From contig NZ_BAWM01000045.1 in the NCBI RefSeq assembly GCF_000759675.1, positions 1 through 64,000 on the forward strand: a stretch of 64,000 nt of DNA, written 5' to 3'. The notes beneath the pieces were generated by a model, which made no database searches, was not told where the DNA came from, and worked only from the letters and a program-made list of their open reading frames with translations. Each line of letters starts with the position of its first letter. Position 1 is the stretch's first letter. Of the stretch, positions 1 to 7,943 are shown in pieces. A program made the translations under genes and the position numbers. This stretch comes from Neobacillus niacini. GTDB taxonomy: Bacteria; Bacillota; Bacilli; Bacillales; Cytobacillaceae.

Positions 1-10
1 ATAAAGCAAA

Positions 11-52
11 AGGGGGTCAATCGCTCGACTAATATCGAGCAATTTACCCCCT
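11..52 (-). terminator. Rho-independent terminator of the ykkCD-like operon
   Basis: An inverted repeat with outer arms AGGGGGT/ACCCCCT and inner arms GCTCG/CGAGC. Read on the minus strand it is followed by a T-rich stretch (TTTTGCTTTAT). It lies about 60 bp past the stop of the SMR gene. Confidence 0.7.
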
Positions 53-112
53 GATTGTTAAAAGCGGACTTTTTCAGTGCCCTCATTGTTCGAGAGATGT
101 TTTTTCCTCTTT

Positions 113-427
113 TTAATGAACGAGCTTTAAACCAACTACTGAAAAAATAATACCTAGAATACACGCTAAGCGAAGCCAGCTCTTCGATTCTTTAAAGAAA
201 ACCATCCCAACTACCGCTGCCCCTACTGTTCCGATACCTGTCCATACCGCATAGGCGGTTGATAATGGAATCGTCTCCATAGCCCGAACGAGCAGCTGAA
301 AGCTCATTACAAAGCCAGCTATTAAAATTAAATTATTTATCAAGTTATTCTTTTCCGCTGTCCTTTTTATACCGATAACTCCAACCACTTCAAATAATCC
401 GCCTATAATGAGTAATAGCCAATCCAT
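113..427 (-). CDS. ykkD: Paired SMR efflux subunit, YkkD-like
   Basis: A 104-residue four-helix small multidrug resistance protein, the usual length of the family. The first helix carries the conserved membrane glutamate (GGLFEVVGV), and the YAVWTGIGT motif of helix 3 is intact. SMR proteins exchange protons for cationic drugs or guanidinium-type compounds across the cytoplasmic membrane. The ATG sits in a TAATG overlap with the stop of the preceding SMR gene, so the two are translationally coupled; an AAGGAG lies about 11 nt upstream. Adjacent unequal SMR genes work as heterodimers in the YkkCD and EbrAB type. The YAVWTGIGT and AMETIPLSTAY stretches fit YkkD best. The substrate cannot be told from sequence. 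Confidence 0.85.
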   Translation of the reverse strand: MDWLLLIIGGLFEVVGVIGIKRTAEKNNLINNLILIAGFVMSFQLLVRAMETIPLSTAYAVWTGIGTVGAAVVGMVFFKESKSWLRLACILGIIFSVVGLKLVH

Positions 428-789
428 TAACTCTCACTCTCCTTACTTGTTAATTTCAAGCCAATGATACACACCAACAATAGTAAAATAAGAGCAATCC
501 TTAATGGACTGACCGAACCATTCTCAAAAACCATTTCAACAATGACTGTCCCAATCGTACCCATTCCTGCAAATACAGCATACACGGTGCCCACAGGTAT
601 AACTTTTGCCGCTCTAACAATTAAATCAAAACTTAATAAGATTGCAATTAAAACAACAAGGGACGGAACTTCTTCATATTTAAACCCACTTGCCCAGACT
701 ACTTCAAGAATTCCAGCAAGAATAACGTACAACCACGCTCTTGTTTCATTCGTCGCTTTCGATTCAGTTATCGCTTTTGATTCATTCAT
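427..789 (-). CDS. ykkC: Paired SMR efflux subunit, YkkC-like
   Basis: A 120-residue SMR protein with four helices, the membrane glutamate in AGILEVVWASG, and the PVGTVYAVFAGMGTIGTV motif typical of YkkC. It has a polar N-terminal extension of about 17 residues that the B. subtilis protein lacks. It probably forms a heterodimeric proton/drug antiporter with the overlapping downstream gene. In B. subtilis ykkCD is preceded by a guanidine-I riboswitch. Here only about 110 bp separate it from the divergent ABC transporter, and I see no conserved riboswitch core. The RBS (GAGAGG) is about 12 nt from the ATG, slightly far. Confidence 0.82.
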   Translation of the reverse strand: MNESKAITESKATNETRAWLYVILAGILEVVWASGFKYEEVPSLVVLIAILLSFDLIVRAAKVIPVGTVYAVFAGMGTIGTVIVEMVFENGSVSPLRIALILLLLVCIIGLKLTSKESES

Positions 790-916
790 CGTTTTGTTAA
801 TTCCTCTCTTTATTTTCCTTGCTCCATCTTATCAGAATTTCATTTGCATATCATTCAATATGAAAGTATCATTTCTAATTGAAAACATCCTTTTCTAAAG
901 ATTGGAGTTATACCTA

Positions 917-2677
917 ATGAACCAAAACAAAGATGGCTTAAAGCCATTTGTTTCCCTTATTTTATCTACTAAAATCCCAAAGCTTGCGTTAATTATAGGA
1001 TTAACCGCAAGTCTTATTACAACTCTTGCGGGCCTTCTTGTTCCAGTCCTAACGAAAAACTTAGTAGATGGTTTCTCAGTGTCCTCCTTAAGTGTTCCGC
1101 TCATGATTGGGATCGGGGCTGCTTTTCTTTTTCAAGCCATCATCAGCGGCATTTCTATTTATCTGTTAAGTTTTGTCGGGCAAAAAATTGTCGCCCGGCT
1201 GCGTGAACGTATGTGGGTAAAATTAATCCGTTTACCCGTCAGTTATTTCGATAAACAATCGAGTGGTGAAACAGTCAGTCGGATTGTTAACGATACAAGT
1301 GTTGTCCGCGACTTAATTTCGAATCATTTCCCACAATTTATTTCAGGGATTATTTCGATTATCGGAGCCATCGTAATTCTACTTATAATGGATTGGAAAA
1401 TGACACTATTAATGTTAATATCCGTTCCTCTTACATTAATTCTTATGATGCCACTCGGAAGGAAAATGGCAAAAATCTCCCGTGGTTTACAAGATGAAAC
1501 AGCTGCCTTTACTGGACATATCCAACAGACACTTAGTGAGATTCGCTTAATGAAATCGTCAACAGCAGAGCAGCATGAAGAAACAAAAGGATTATCAGGA
1601 ATCGGAAATTTGCTGGGATTTGGTTTAAAAGAAGCACGAATTACTGCCTTAATTGCTCCGATTATGTACCTAGTTGTCATGATTGTAATCGTGATGATTA
1701 TTGGGTACGGCGGTATGCGAGTTGCCAATGGATCCATGTCGACAGGTTCCCTTGTTGCCTTCTTACTCTACCTATTTCAAATTATTTTTCCGATTACAAG
1801 TTTCGCGATGTTCTTTACCCAATTACAAAAAGCAAAAGGTGCAACAGAGAGGATTATTGATATTCTCGAACTGCCATTAGAGGAAGGACAGGATGGTATT
1901 GAAATCGATATTACCAATAAACCCATTCATGTACAGAACGTTTCCTTTGCTTATAGTGAAGAAGAACCGGTAATTGAGAATGTTTCGTTTGAGGCACAGC
2001 CTGGGGAAATGATTGCTTTTGCTGGTCCAAGCGGCGGTGGGAAAACCACGATGTTCGGATTGATTGAGCGGTTTTACGAACCCACTGCAGGCAGCATATT
2101 GGTGGGTGATACCCCGATAACCGAGTTATCTGTAGAAGCATGGCGTAGTCAAATAGGCTATGTTTCACAGGAAAGTGCGATGATGGCCGGTACGGTTCGC
2201 GAGAATTTATGTTACGGCTTACCTGATGGAATCTCAGATGAACGTCTTTGGGAAGTTGCAGATATGGCGTATGCGAGTGAATTTATTAAATCCTTTGCGG
2301 ATGGATTAGACACAGAGGTTGGTGAGCGCGGAGTAAAACTTTCTGGCGGACAGAGACAGCGTATTGCCATTGCGCGTGCTTTTCTGCGCGATCCCAAAAT
2401 TTTAATGATGGACGAAGCGACTGCAAGCTTGGACAGCCAATCCGAAGGGATTGTTCAGCAAGCTTTATCCCGACTAATGGAAGGCCGTACTACCTTTGTA
2501 ATTGCTCATCGCTTATCAACCATCGTCGAAGCGGATAAAATTATTTTCATTGAAAAAGGCCGAGTCACTGGAATCGGCACCCATCACGAGTTAACACAAT
2601 CACATAATTTATACCGTGAATTTGCTGAGCAGCAATTAGCAAGTGGAGATCAAGAAATAATAAAAAAGGTGCATTAA
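917..2677 (+). CDS. bmrA: Multidrug ABC half-transporter, BmrA-like
   Basis: A 586-residue half-transporter that should homodimerise and export drugs using ATP. The membrane domain has six helices (about residues 18-310), followed by one ATPase domain (about 335-575). Walker A is GPSGGGKTT (370-378), the ABC signature LSGGQRQR (475-482), Walker B ILMMDE with catalytic Glu500, and the H-loop is in IAHRLS. The order, length and motifs such as KNLVDGFS and PVSYFD match B. subtilis BmrA closely. I chose the ATG at 917 over an upstream in-frame TTG at 902 because GGAG (904-907) is 9 nt before it. It is divergent from the SMR pair; the terminator overlaps its stop codon. Confidence 0.9.
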   Translation: MNQNKDGLKPFVSLILSTKIPKLALIIGLTASLITTLAGLLVPVLTKNLVDGFSVSSLSVPLMIGIGAAFLFQAIISGISIYLLSFVGQKIVARLRERMWVKLIRLPVSYFDKQSSGETVSRIVNDTSVVRDLISNHFPQFISGIISIIGAIVILLIMDWKMTLLMLISVPLTLILMMPLGRKMAKISRGLQDETAAFTGHIQQTLSEIRLMKSSTAEQHEETKGLSGIGNLLGFGLKEARITALIAPIMYLVVMIVIVMIIGYGGMRVANGSMSTGSLVAFLLYLFQIIFPITSFAMFFTQLQKAKGATERIIDILELPLEEGQDGIEIDITNKPIHVQNVSFAYSEEEPVIENVSFEAQPGEMIAFAGPSGGGKTTMFGLIERFYEPTAGSILVGDTPITELSVEAWRSQIGYVSQESAMMAGTVRENLCYGLPDGISDERLWEVADMAYASEFIKSFADGLDTEVGERGVKLSGGQRQRIAIARAFLRDPKILMMDEATASLDSQSEGIVQQALSRLMEGRTTFVIAHRLSTIVEADKIIFIEKGRVTGIGTHHELTQSHNLYREFAEQQLASGDQEIIKKVH

Positions 2678-2700
2678 GCTGAGCTTGATGCACCTTTTTT
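2663..2700. terminator. Bidirectional terminator between bmrA-like and MFS genes
   Basis: A stem GGTGCAT/ATGCACC with inner AAGC/GCTT pairs, flanked by six A and six T, so it can act in both directions. The TAA of the ABC gene lies inside the stem. Confidence 0.85.
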
Positions 2701-2703
2701 ACT

Positions 2704-3972
2704 CTAATGCTGAGGTTGCTTATCAGAAATTGAGACATTCGGTCTTTCCTCTTTTACTTTGAAAAGCGGAACAACTAGTAAGGAACCAATCAGAAATAAT
2801 ATACCGGAAACAGTATAAACACCGGATAAAGTCAGAGGGATTTTCAGAATACCTGCCACCGACATTCCTATCACCATCATCCCCATAAACAATGGACTAA
2901 GTACTCCATTTACACGACCAATAAATGCTTCTTCTGAATATTTTAGAATGATCGTGTTAATTCCAATATGAATACATGGGAAGAAAATACCGTTCAATAC
3001 TTGTAATACGAGCGTTACCACAAAGCTTGTCGACCAGCCAACCCCAACTGTAAACACCATGCTTGCAAAAATCCCGATTGCAAGAAGCTTTTGAGGTGAG
3101 ATTTTCTTTGAGAAAGCCATGACGACCCCACCGCCAACTAGCATACCAATACCATTTGCCATTAACAGCCACTGCAGAGATTCCTTTGGCATTCCGAGTT
3201 TTTCAATGGTTATGAAAATCATTAACGGTGAAATTAACCCCACAGCTAAACCACAAACGGCAAAAATACCACCCATTGATTTCAGCACTTTTTTTGACAT
3301 TACATAGCGGAAACCATCTGCCAATTCTTTCTTAAAATTATTTTGAACCTCTGTCTTTTCCTTCTCCAAATCAGGTGGCAGGAACATTAACACAAGTCCA
3401 GAAAGCAGGAACATGGCACCCATGACACCAATAGAAATGTAAATTCCATACTTTTGATAGACTAGTGTTCCAATCACAGGACCAATGACCATGAATATTG
3501 CCATTAACGATTGGAACATAGCCATGACGGATTGCAGCTGCTCACCAGGTACATGCTGCTTTAATAGTTTCATTGCTGAAGGCATGGAAAACTGTGATAG
3601 AATAGCTGAAACAAGCGTTGCTAAGAATATTGCCTGCCATGAGCCAAAAAGTAGTGCTAACAGTACCAATCCTATCGAAACTGCAGACAACATATCGCAC
3701 CAAACCATTGTAAGCTTCGGCTTCCATCTGTCTGCAAATGTCCCGCCAATAAATGAAAAAATAAATATAGGAGTAAACTCAACAACTGAAATCAATGAAA
3801 CATATACCGGATCATTATCGGTAATATCCGTAACATATAGTAAAATGGCAAAGTTTCTTATCCAAATTCCTAACTGAAGCAGAAAGTTTGAACTCATAAT
3901 GGCTAATACAATTCGATTTGAAAATATACTCCCTGTTGGAATCGATGGCGTCCCCTCATTATTAACCTGCAT
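2704..3972 (-). CDS. MFS drug/macrolide-type efflux transporter
   Basis: A 422-residue major facilitator with about 12 membrane segments. The loop 2-3 motif is GGTFADRWKPK, resembling the GxxADRxxRR signature of 12-TM exporters. The N-terminal part (RNFAILLYVTDITDNDPVYVSLISVVEFTP region) fits the MFS_3 group that includes macrolide-efflux-type proteins. The ATG at 3972 has GGGAGG 6 nt upstream. It is a single-gene unit sharing a terminator with the convergent ABC exporter. Three neighbouring units all encode efflux, but nothing shows common regulation. The substrate is unknown. Confidence 0.8.
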   Translation of the reverse strand: MQVNNEGTPSIPTGSIFSNRIVLAIMSSNFLLQLGIWIRNFAILLYVTDITDNDPVYVSLISVVEFTPIFIFSFIGGTFADRWKPKLTMVWCDMLSAVSIGLVLLALLFGSWQAIFLATLVSAILSQFSMPSAMKLLKQHVPGEQLQSVMAMFQSLMAIFMVIGPVIGTLVYQKYGIYISIGVMGAMFLLSGLVLMFLPPDLEKEKTEVQNNFKKELADGFRYVMSKKVLKSMGGIFAVCGLAVGLISPLMIFITIEKLGMPKESLQWLLMANGIGMLVGGGVVMAFSKKISPQKLLAIGIFASMVFTVGVGWSTSFVVTLVLQVLNGIFFPCIHIGINTIILKYSEEAFIGRVNGVLSPLFMGMMVIGMSVAGILKIPLTLSGVYTVSGILFLIGSLLVVPLFKVKEERPNVSISDKQPQH

Positions 3973-4169
3973 AGTATGCCTCCCATTTGTTCTTTATAGA
4001 GTTATTTTTGCCAAAATTCTGCATAATCATATCATATTGGAAAATTTATTTCACCGGAATATTAAGGTTTCAGAAAAAATTAATATTTATTTCATCTTTT
4101 ATTAGTTGATAGAATTGTAGATGTTTTGATAAGTTTAAGTGAGAAGAGTATTTTTTAGAGGTGTTTTTT

Positions 4170-6008
4170 ATGAATAAGATTTCGAGTGCTGGTTTTCTTC
4201 ATCCAATTGTATTACTTTTGGTTGTTCTGTTTATAAAAATTTATGCCTTTCAGGTTGTAGTTTTTGAAAACACATCGTTCTTTCATGTTTTACTTGTTGA
4301 GTTTCCAATGTGGGCTCTTGTTTTATCAGCCTTCATGATATTTTTTAAAAAACGGACTTGGTTGGCCATTTGGCTTTATAACTTATTCTTGTCGGCTCTG
4401 TTCGTTGTCGTTGTTTATTATACACGGTATTTTTCAACCGTACCATCCTATTACGATGTAAAACAAATCTATCAATCCAACTCTGTTGGAGGCACCGTTG
4501 CCTTGCTTGGAAGTCCTTATGACTTTTTATTTTTCTTAGATGTTGTGTTAGTCCTCCCACTTATTTGGTTTTTCAAGAAAAACACTGCATCCTTTGTTTC
4601 AGCAAAAAGATTTGCTATTGGCTTTGGCTGTATTGGACTAATTATGACGATTATCGCTTTTCACTATCCTTTAATTGATGTATCATACTTTGCAAAAAAA
4701 CATGGCTATATCCAATCACAATTCGTTCAAGCCTACGAAAACAGCCTTGGGACTGCCTTTGCCAGCCAGGAGCACATGTCTGAAAAAGAGCTTGAAAAGC
4801 TAAAAGGCAATACTTATGTTCCTGCTGCTGAACACAGCACCTTTGGAATCGCAAAAAACCGCCATGTTTTTATTATTCAATGGGAGTCATTGCAGGAATT
4901 CACCATCAACCAAAGGATTAATGGACAGGAAATCACACCAAATTTAAATGCACTCTTGAAAGAAAGTGCCTATTTCGATAATGTTTATCAGCAAATCGGA
5001 GCAGGCAATACATCAGACGCAGAATGGCTCATGCATACCTCCTTATATCCAGAAGGCATGGATCCGACGGTTAATACCATTGAGGGTACTGAGATTCCTT
5101 CACTTGTATGGACTTTAAAAAAGAATGGCTACGGTACTGCAACCTATCATGCTGATGATATTACGTATTGGAATCGTGACAAATTATACCCAGCACTTGG
5201 ATTTGATTATATCTATACCAGTAACGAGATTCCAAACGAAAAAGAGATTGGTTTTGGTCCGGCGGATGAAGTGCTGTTTAACTTTGTGGATGAACAGCTT
5301 CCAAAGCAGTTGAAAACGCACGAGAAAATGTATTCTAATATTATTACGCTCACAAGTCATACACCGTTTGAAATGCCTGAAGAATATGAGTTTCTAGACT
5401 TACCAGAAAACTATAAGGAAACGTATGTAGGAAATTATTTTCAATCTGTTCGCTATACGGATGAACAAATTGGGTTATTCATTAATCAGCTAAAGAAGCT
5501 AGGTATCTATGATGATTCTGTTATTTTGATTTATGGGGACCATTCAGGTCTTCACGGTGCACCTGTTACCGATAACGACAAGCTCCTTTTAAAAGAAGTT
5601 TTAGGTCATGAATATAATATGCAGGACCGCTTCGTTGTACCAGTGCTATTTACAGCACCTGGACTATTTAATGGTGAAACCTATTCCCATCTCGGGGGTC
5701 AAATCGACCTGATGCCGACTCTATTAAACTTACTTGGCATTGAGCACGATACGCAAATGATTGGGCACAATCTTTTTCACTACAAAAAGAACCTGCTTGG
5801 GATGCGGTATTACTTGCCAGGGGGATCGTTTATCAGTGATAAAACCTTTTACACGGCACCAAGCGCAAAGCTTCCTGCCTCAATCTATGACCGAAAAACC
5901 ATGAAGAAAACAAAGAATACCAACCGACTTCAAGAAAGAATCGATAACACCTTATCCATCATGCAGTACTCGGATTATATCCGCAAAGAACAAACAGAAG
6001 ATAAGTAA
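4170..6008 (+). CDS. LTA synthase-family phosphoglycerol transferase
   Basis: A 612-residue LtaS-family protein. About five N-terminal helices (residues 10-170) are followed by an extracellular sulfatase/alkaline-phosphatase-fold domain from about residue 225. The expected metal and catalytic residues are present: Glu239 (QWESLQ), nucleophile Thr281 (GNTSDAEW), His397 (TSHTPF), and Asp457-His458 (YGDHSG). These enzymes move glycerol phosphate from phosphatidylglycerol onto lipoteichoic acid or its primer. Bacillus usually has several paralogues (LtaS, YfnI, YqgS, YvgJ). The length, near 615, is closest to YvgJ, the LTA primase, but I cannot assign it firmly. ATG 4170 was chosen because AGAGGTG lies 6 nt upstream; an earlier GTG is part of that RBS. 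Confidence 0.85.
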   Translation: MNKISSAGFLHPIVLLLVVLFIKIYAFQVVVFENTSFFHVLLVEFPMWALVLSAFMIFFKKRTWLAIWLYNLFLSALFVVVVYYTRYFSTVPSYYDVKQIYQSNSVGGTVALLGSPYDFLFFLDVVLVLPLIWFFKKNTASFVSAKRFAIGFGCIGLIMTIIAFHYPLIDVSYFAKKHGYIQSQFVQAYENSLGTAFASQEHMSEKELEKLKGNTYVPAAEHSTFGIAKNRHVFIIQWESLQEFTINQRINGQEITPNLNALLKESAYFDNVYQQIGAGNTSDAEWLMHTSLYPEGMDPTVNTIEGTEIPSLVWTLKKNGYGTATYHADDITYWNRDKLYPALGFDYIYTSNEIPNEKEIGFGPADEVLFNFVDEQLPKQLKTHEKMYSNIITLTSHTPFEMPEEYEFLDLPENYKETYVGNYFQSVRYTDEQIGLFINQLKKLGIYDDSVILIYGDHSGLHGAPVTDNDKLLLKEVLGHEYNMQDRFVVPVLFTAPGLFNGETYSHLGGQIDLMPTLLNLLGIEHDTQMIGHNLFHYKKNLLGMRYYLPGGSFISDKTFYTAPSAKLPASIYDRKTMKKTKNTNRLQERIDNTLSIMQYSDYIRKEQTEDK

Positions 6009-6042
6009 AAGACCTGCATGCTATTCATGCAGGTCCTTCTTA
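6007..6042. terminator. Bidirectional terminator between LtaS-like and DUF418 genes
   Basis: A perfect 10-bp stem GACCTGCATG/CATGCAGGTC with a 5-nt loop, A-rich to the left and T-rich to the right, lying between two convergent genes. Confidence 0.8.
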
Positions 6043-6043
6043 T

Positions 6044-7069
6044 TTAATGTACTTCTTTTACTCGTTTCCTCATTGGTGGAATCTCTAAGTACGTGAGCAC
6101 ACGCCAAATCCACTCCAGTGGTCCAAATTGGTAAAAACGGAGCCAGATTGTGCTAAAGGTAAGCTGGATGATATAAATCGTTAGACAAACGATAAGCGAT
6201 TGGAGATAGGATAATGCTTCAAACAAGTTGAATACATTACCAGCTAAATAGATAAAGACAGTTTGAAAAATATAGTTTGTTAGAGCCATCCGGCCATAAT
6301 TTTTCAAAGGGGATAACAGCTTTTGCACAAAAGGAATTTGCAAAAGTAAAATTAGGATCCCAACATAAAAAGCTGAAACAAGTGGTCCAATCATAATTCC
6401 TATACTTAAAAATTGATAAGTAGCTTGATCTACTCCTGTATAAAAACCAAATGGATTTGATGGAGCATGTTGATATTGATAAATGAGTCCCGCTGTACTA
6501 GCGATTAGTAAAATAGCGGTAAAGATTGACACCTTTTTTATTTTCTCCGCCAATCTTTCAAATAGGCGGTATTGACCAGCAGTTATCCCCAACAGCATTA
6601 ACGGTACAACCATAAACAGTTTAAATGACTGTATACTTAGGACGATTAGGAGGATTAACCCAGTGGCTAGGTTAATTTCTTTTTTCACTTTGTAAAACGG
6701 GAGTAACAAGAGCCCGGTAACCGCATAGATCGTTAATGCCTCACCCGGGTGGTATTTAACATGGAACCAGCCTAAGATAAATAATGCAGCGACTCTTCGT
6801 AAAAATAAAACGTAGCCATTTTTCCCCTTTGCGTTCGCTCTTGAGATAAATAGATAAAAACCAACCCCAAACAAAAATGAGAAAAGTGTATAAAACCTGC
6901 CCTCAACAAATAAAAATAGGAACCGTTGGTAGGAAGCATCCGCTGTGCCAGGTTCAGGCACTTTAACTGCCAATAGCGGCAGGATATTTACTTGGATTAT
7001 TCCCAGCAGCGCAAAGCCCCTTAAATAATCCAGAATATCAATGCGTTTATTACTTTCCGTTGGCTTCAT
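6044..7069 (-). CDS. DUF418 (YeiB-like) integral membrane protein
   Basis: A 341-residue membrane protein with many helices. The N-terminal motif RIDILDYLRGFALLGIIQVN is the hallmark of the YeiB/DUF418 family, and the C-terminal part (NYGRMALTNYIFQT) is the DUF418 core. Members resemble acyltransferase-3/OafB-like membrane proteins, but their biochemical role is not established. ATG 7069 follows AGAGGTG at 6 nt; a GTG three codons earlier is inside this RBS. It is monocistronic, convergent with the LtaS-like gene and sharing its terminator. Confidence 0.8.
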   Translation of the reverse strand: MKPTESNKRIDILDYLRGFALLGIIQVNILPLLAVKVPEPGTADASYQRFLFLFVEGRFYTLFSFLFGVGFYLFISRANAKGKNGYVLFLRRVAALFILGWFHVKYHPGEALTIYAVTGLLLLPFYKVKKEINLATGLILLIVLSIQSFKLFMVVPLMLLGITAGQYRLFERLAEKIKKVSIFTAILLIASTAGLIYQYQHAPSNPFGFYTGVDQATYQFLSIGIMIGPLVSAFYVGILILLLQIPFVQKLLSPLKNYGRMALTNYIFQTVFIYLAGNVFNLFEALSYLQSLIVCLTIYIIQLTFSTIWLRFYQFGPLEWIWRVLTYLEIPPMRKRVKEVH

Positions 7070-7105
7070 AAGATTCACCTCTACCTAATCTTATCAAAAT
7101 AAATA

Positions 7106-7134
7106 GGCAGCTGGAATTAATTTCCCCGGCTGCC
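7106..7134 (-). terminator. Terminator of the dcu-aspA-sdhCAB operon
   Basis: A stem GGCAGC/GCTGCC on the minus strand followed by an AT-rich run (ATTTATTTTG). It lies 55 bp past the sdhB stop and before the DUF418 gene. Confidence 0.6.
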
Positions 7135-7188
7135 CTATATTTTGTAATTTTATCTCAAATATAATCGTATGGTGACAGGAACTGCTTT

Positions 7189-7941
7189 TTATCCAAAGAA
7201 GTTTTTAAATGATTGAAGTGTGACCTGGCGATTTAAAGCGGCAATTGATGTGGTAAGTGGAATTCCTTTTGGACATACCAGCACACAGTTTTGTGAGTTA
7301 CCGCATGAGGTGATTCCTCCGTCTCCCATCAACGCAGCAAGCCTATCTTCTTTATGCATTTCACCGGTAGGATGTGCATTAAATAACCGAACCTGAGACA
7401 ATGGTGCCGGTCCAATGAAACTAGAATTCTCATTTACATTAGGACATGCCTCAAGGCAACATCCACAAGTCATACATTTTGATAATTCATATGCCCATTG
7501 TCGAGTTTTTTCTGGCATTCGAGGTCCTGGTCCTAAATCATACGTGCCATCGATTGGGACCCATGCTTTTACTTTTTTTAAGGCATCGAACATCCGCGAA
7601 CGGTCAACCGTTAAATCACGGATGACCGGGAACGTCACCAGCGGTGAAATTCGAATTGGGTGTTCAAGCTGATCAATCAAGGATGAACAAGCCTGACGTG
7701 GTTTTCCATTAATAACCATAGAACAGGCACCACATACTTCCTCTAAGCACACTGATTCCCAGATAATCGGAGTGGTTTTTTCTCCTTTGGCATTCACTGG
7801 ATTTTTCTGAATTTCCATTAAGGCTGAGATGATGTTCATATTCGCGCGATAAGGAACCATAAATTCTTCAGTATACGGGGCAGACTGAGAATCTTTTTGT
7901 CTAGTAATAATAAAATGAATTTTCTTCTCTGTTCCAGACAT
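7189..7941 (-). CDS. sdhB: Succinate dehydrogenase/fumarate reductase iron-sulfur subunit
   Basis: A 250-residue electron-transfer subunit linking the flavoprotein to the membrane haem subunit. The [2Fe-2S] ligands are Cys65, Cys70, Cys73 and Cys85. The second half has the ferredoxin-type clusters: Cys156, Cys159, Cys162, Cys166, and Cys213, Cys219, Cys223 (CGNSQNCVLVCPKG). The gene starts 2 bp after sdhA, with GGGAG about 10 nt upstream, as in the Bacillus sdhCAB order. In Bacillaceae the main sdhCAB normally lies elsewhere, near uvrC. Here the operon also carries aspA and dcu, so fumarate reduction with menaquinol is the more likely direction in vivo. That direction is inference; sequence alone does not separate the two. 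Confidence 0.88.
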   Translation of the reverse strand: MSGTEKKIHFIITRQKDSQSAPYTEEFMVPYRANMNIISALMEIQKNPVNAKGEKTTPIIWESVCLEEVCGACSMVINGKPRQACSSLIDQLEHPIRISPLVTFPVIRDLTVDRSRMFDALKKVKAWVPIDGTYDLGPGPRMPEKTRQWAYELSKCMTCGCCLEACPNVNENSSFIGPAPLSQVRLFNAHPTGEMHKEDRLAALMGDGGITSCGNSQNCVLVCPKGIPLTTSIAALNRQVTLQSFKNFFG

Positions 7942-7943
7942 CT

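Noticed and set aside
464..898. Plus-strand 144-codon frame opposite the SMR genes
   Set aside because: It lies wholly antisense to the ykkC-like gene, has no RBS and does not resemble a known protein.
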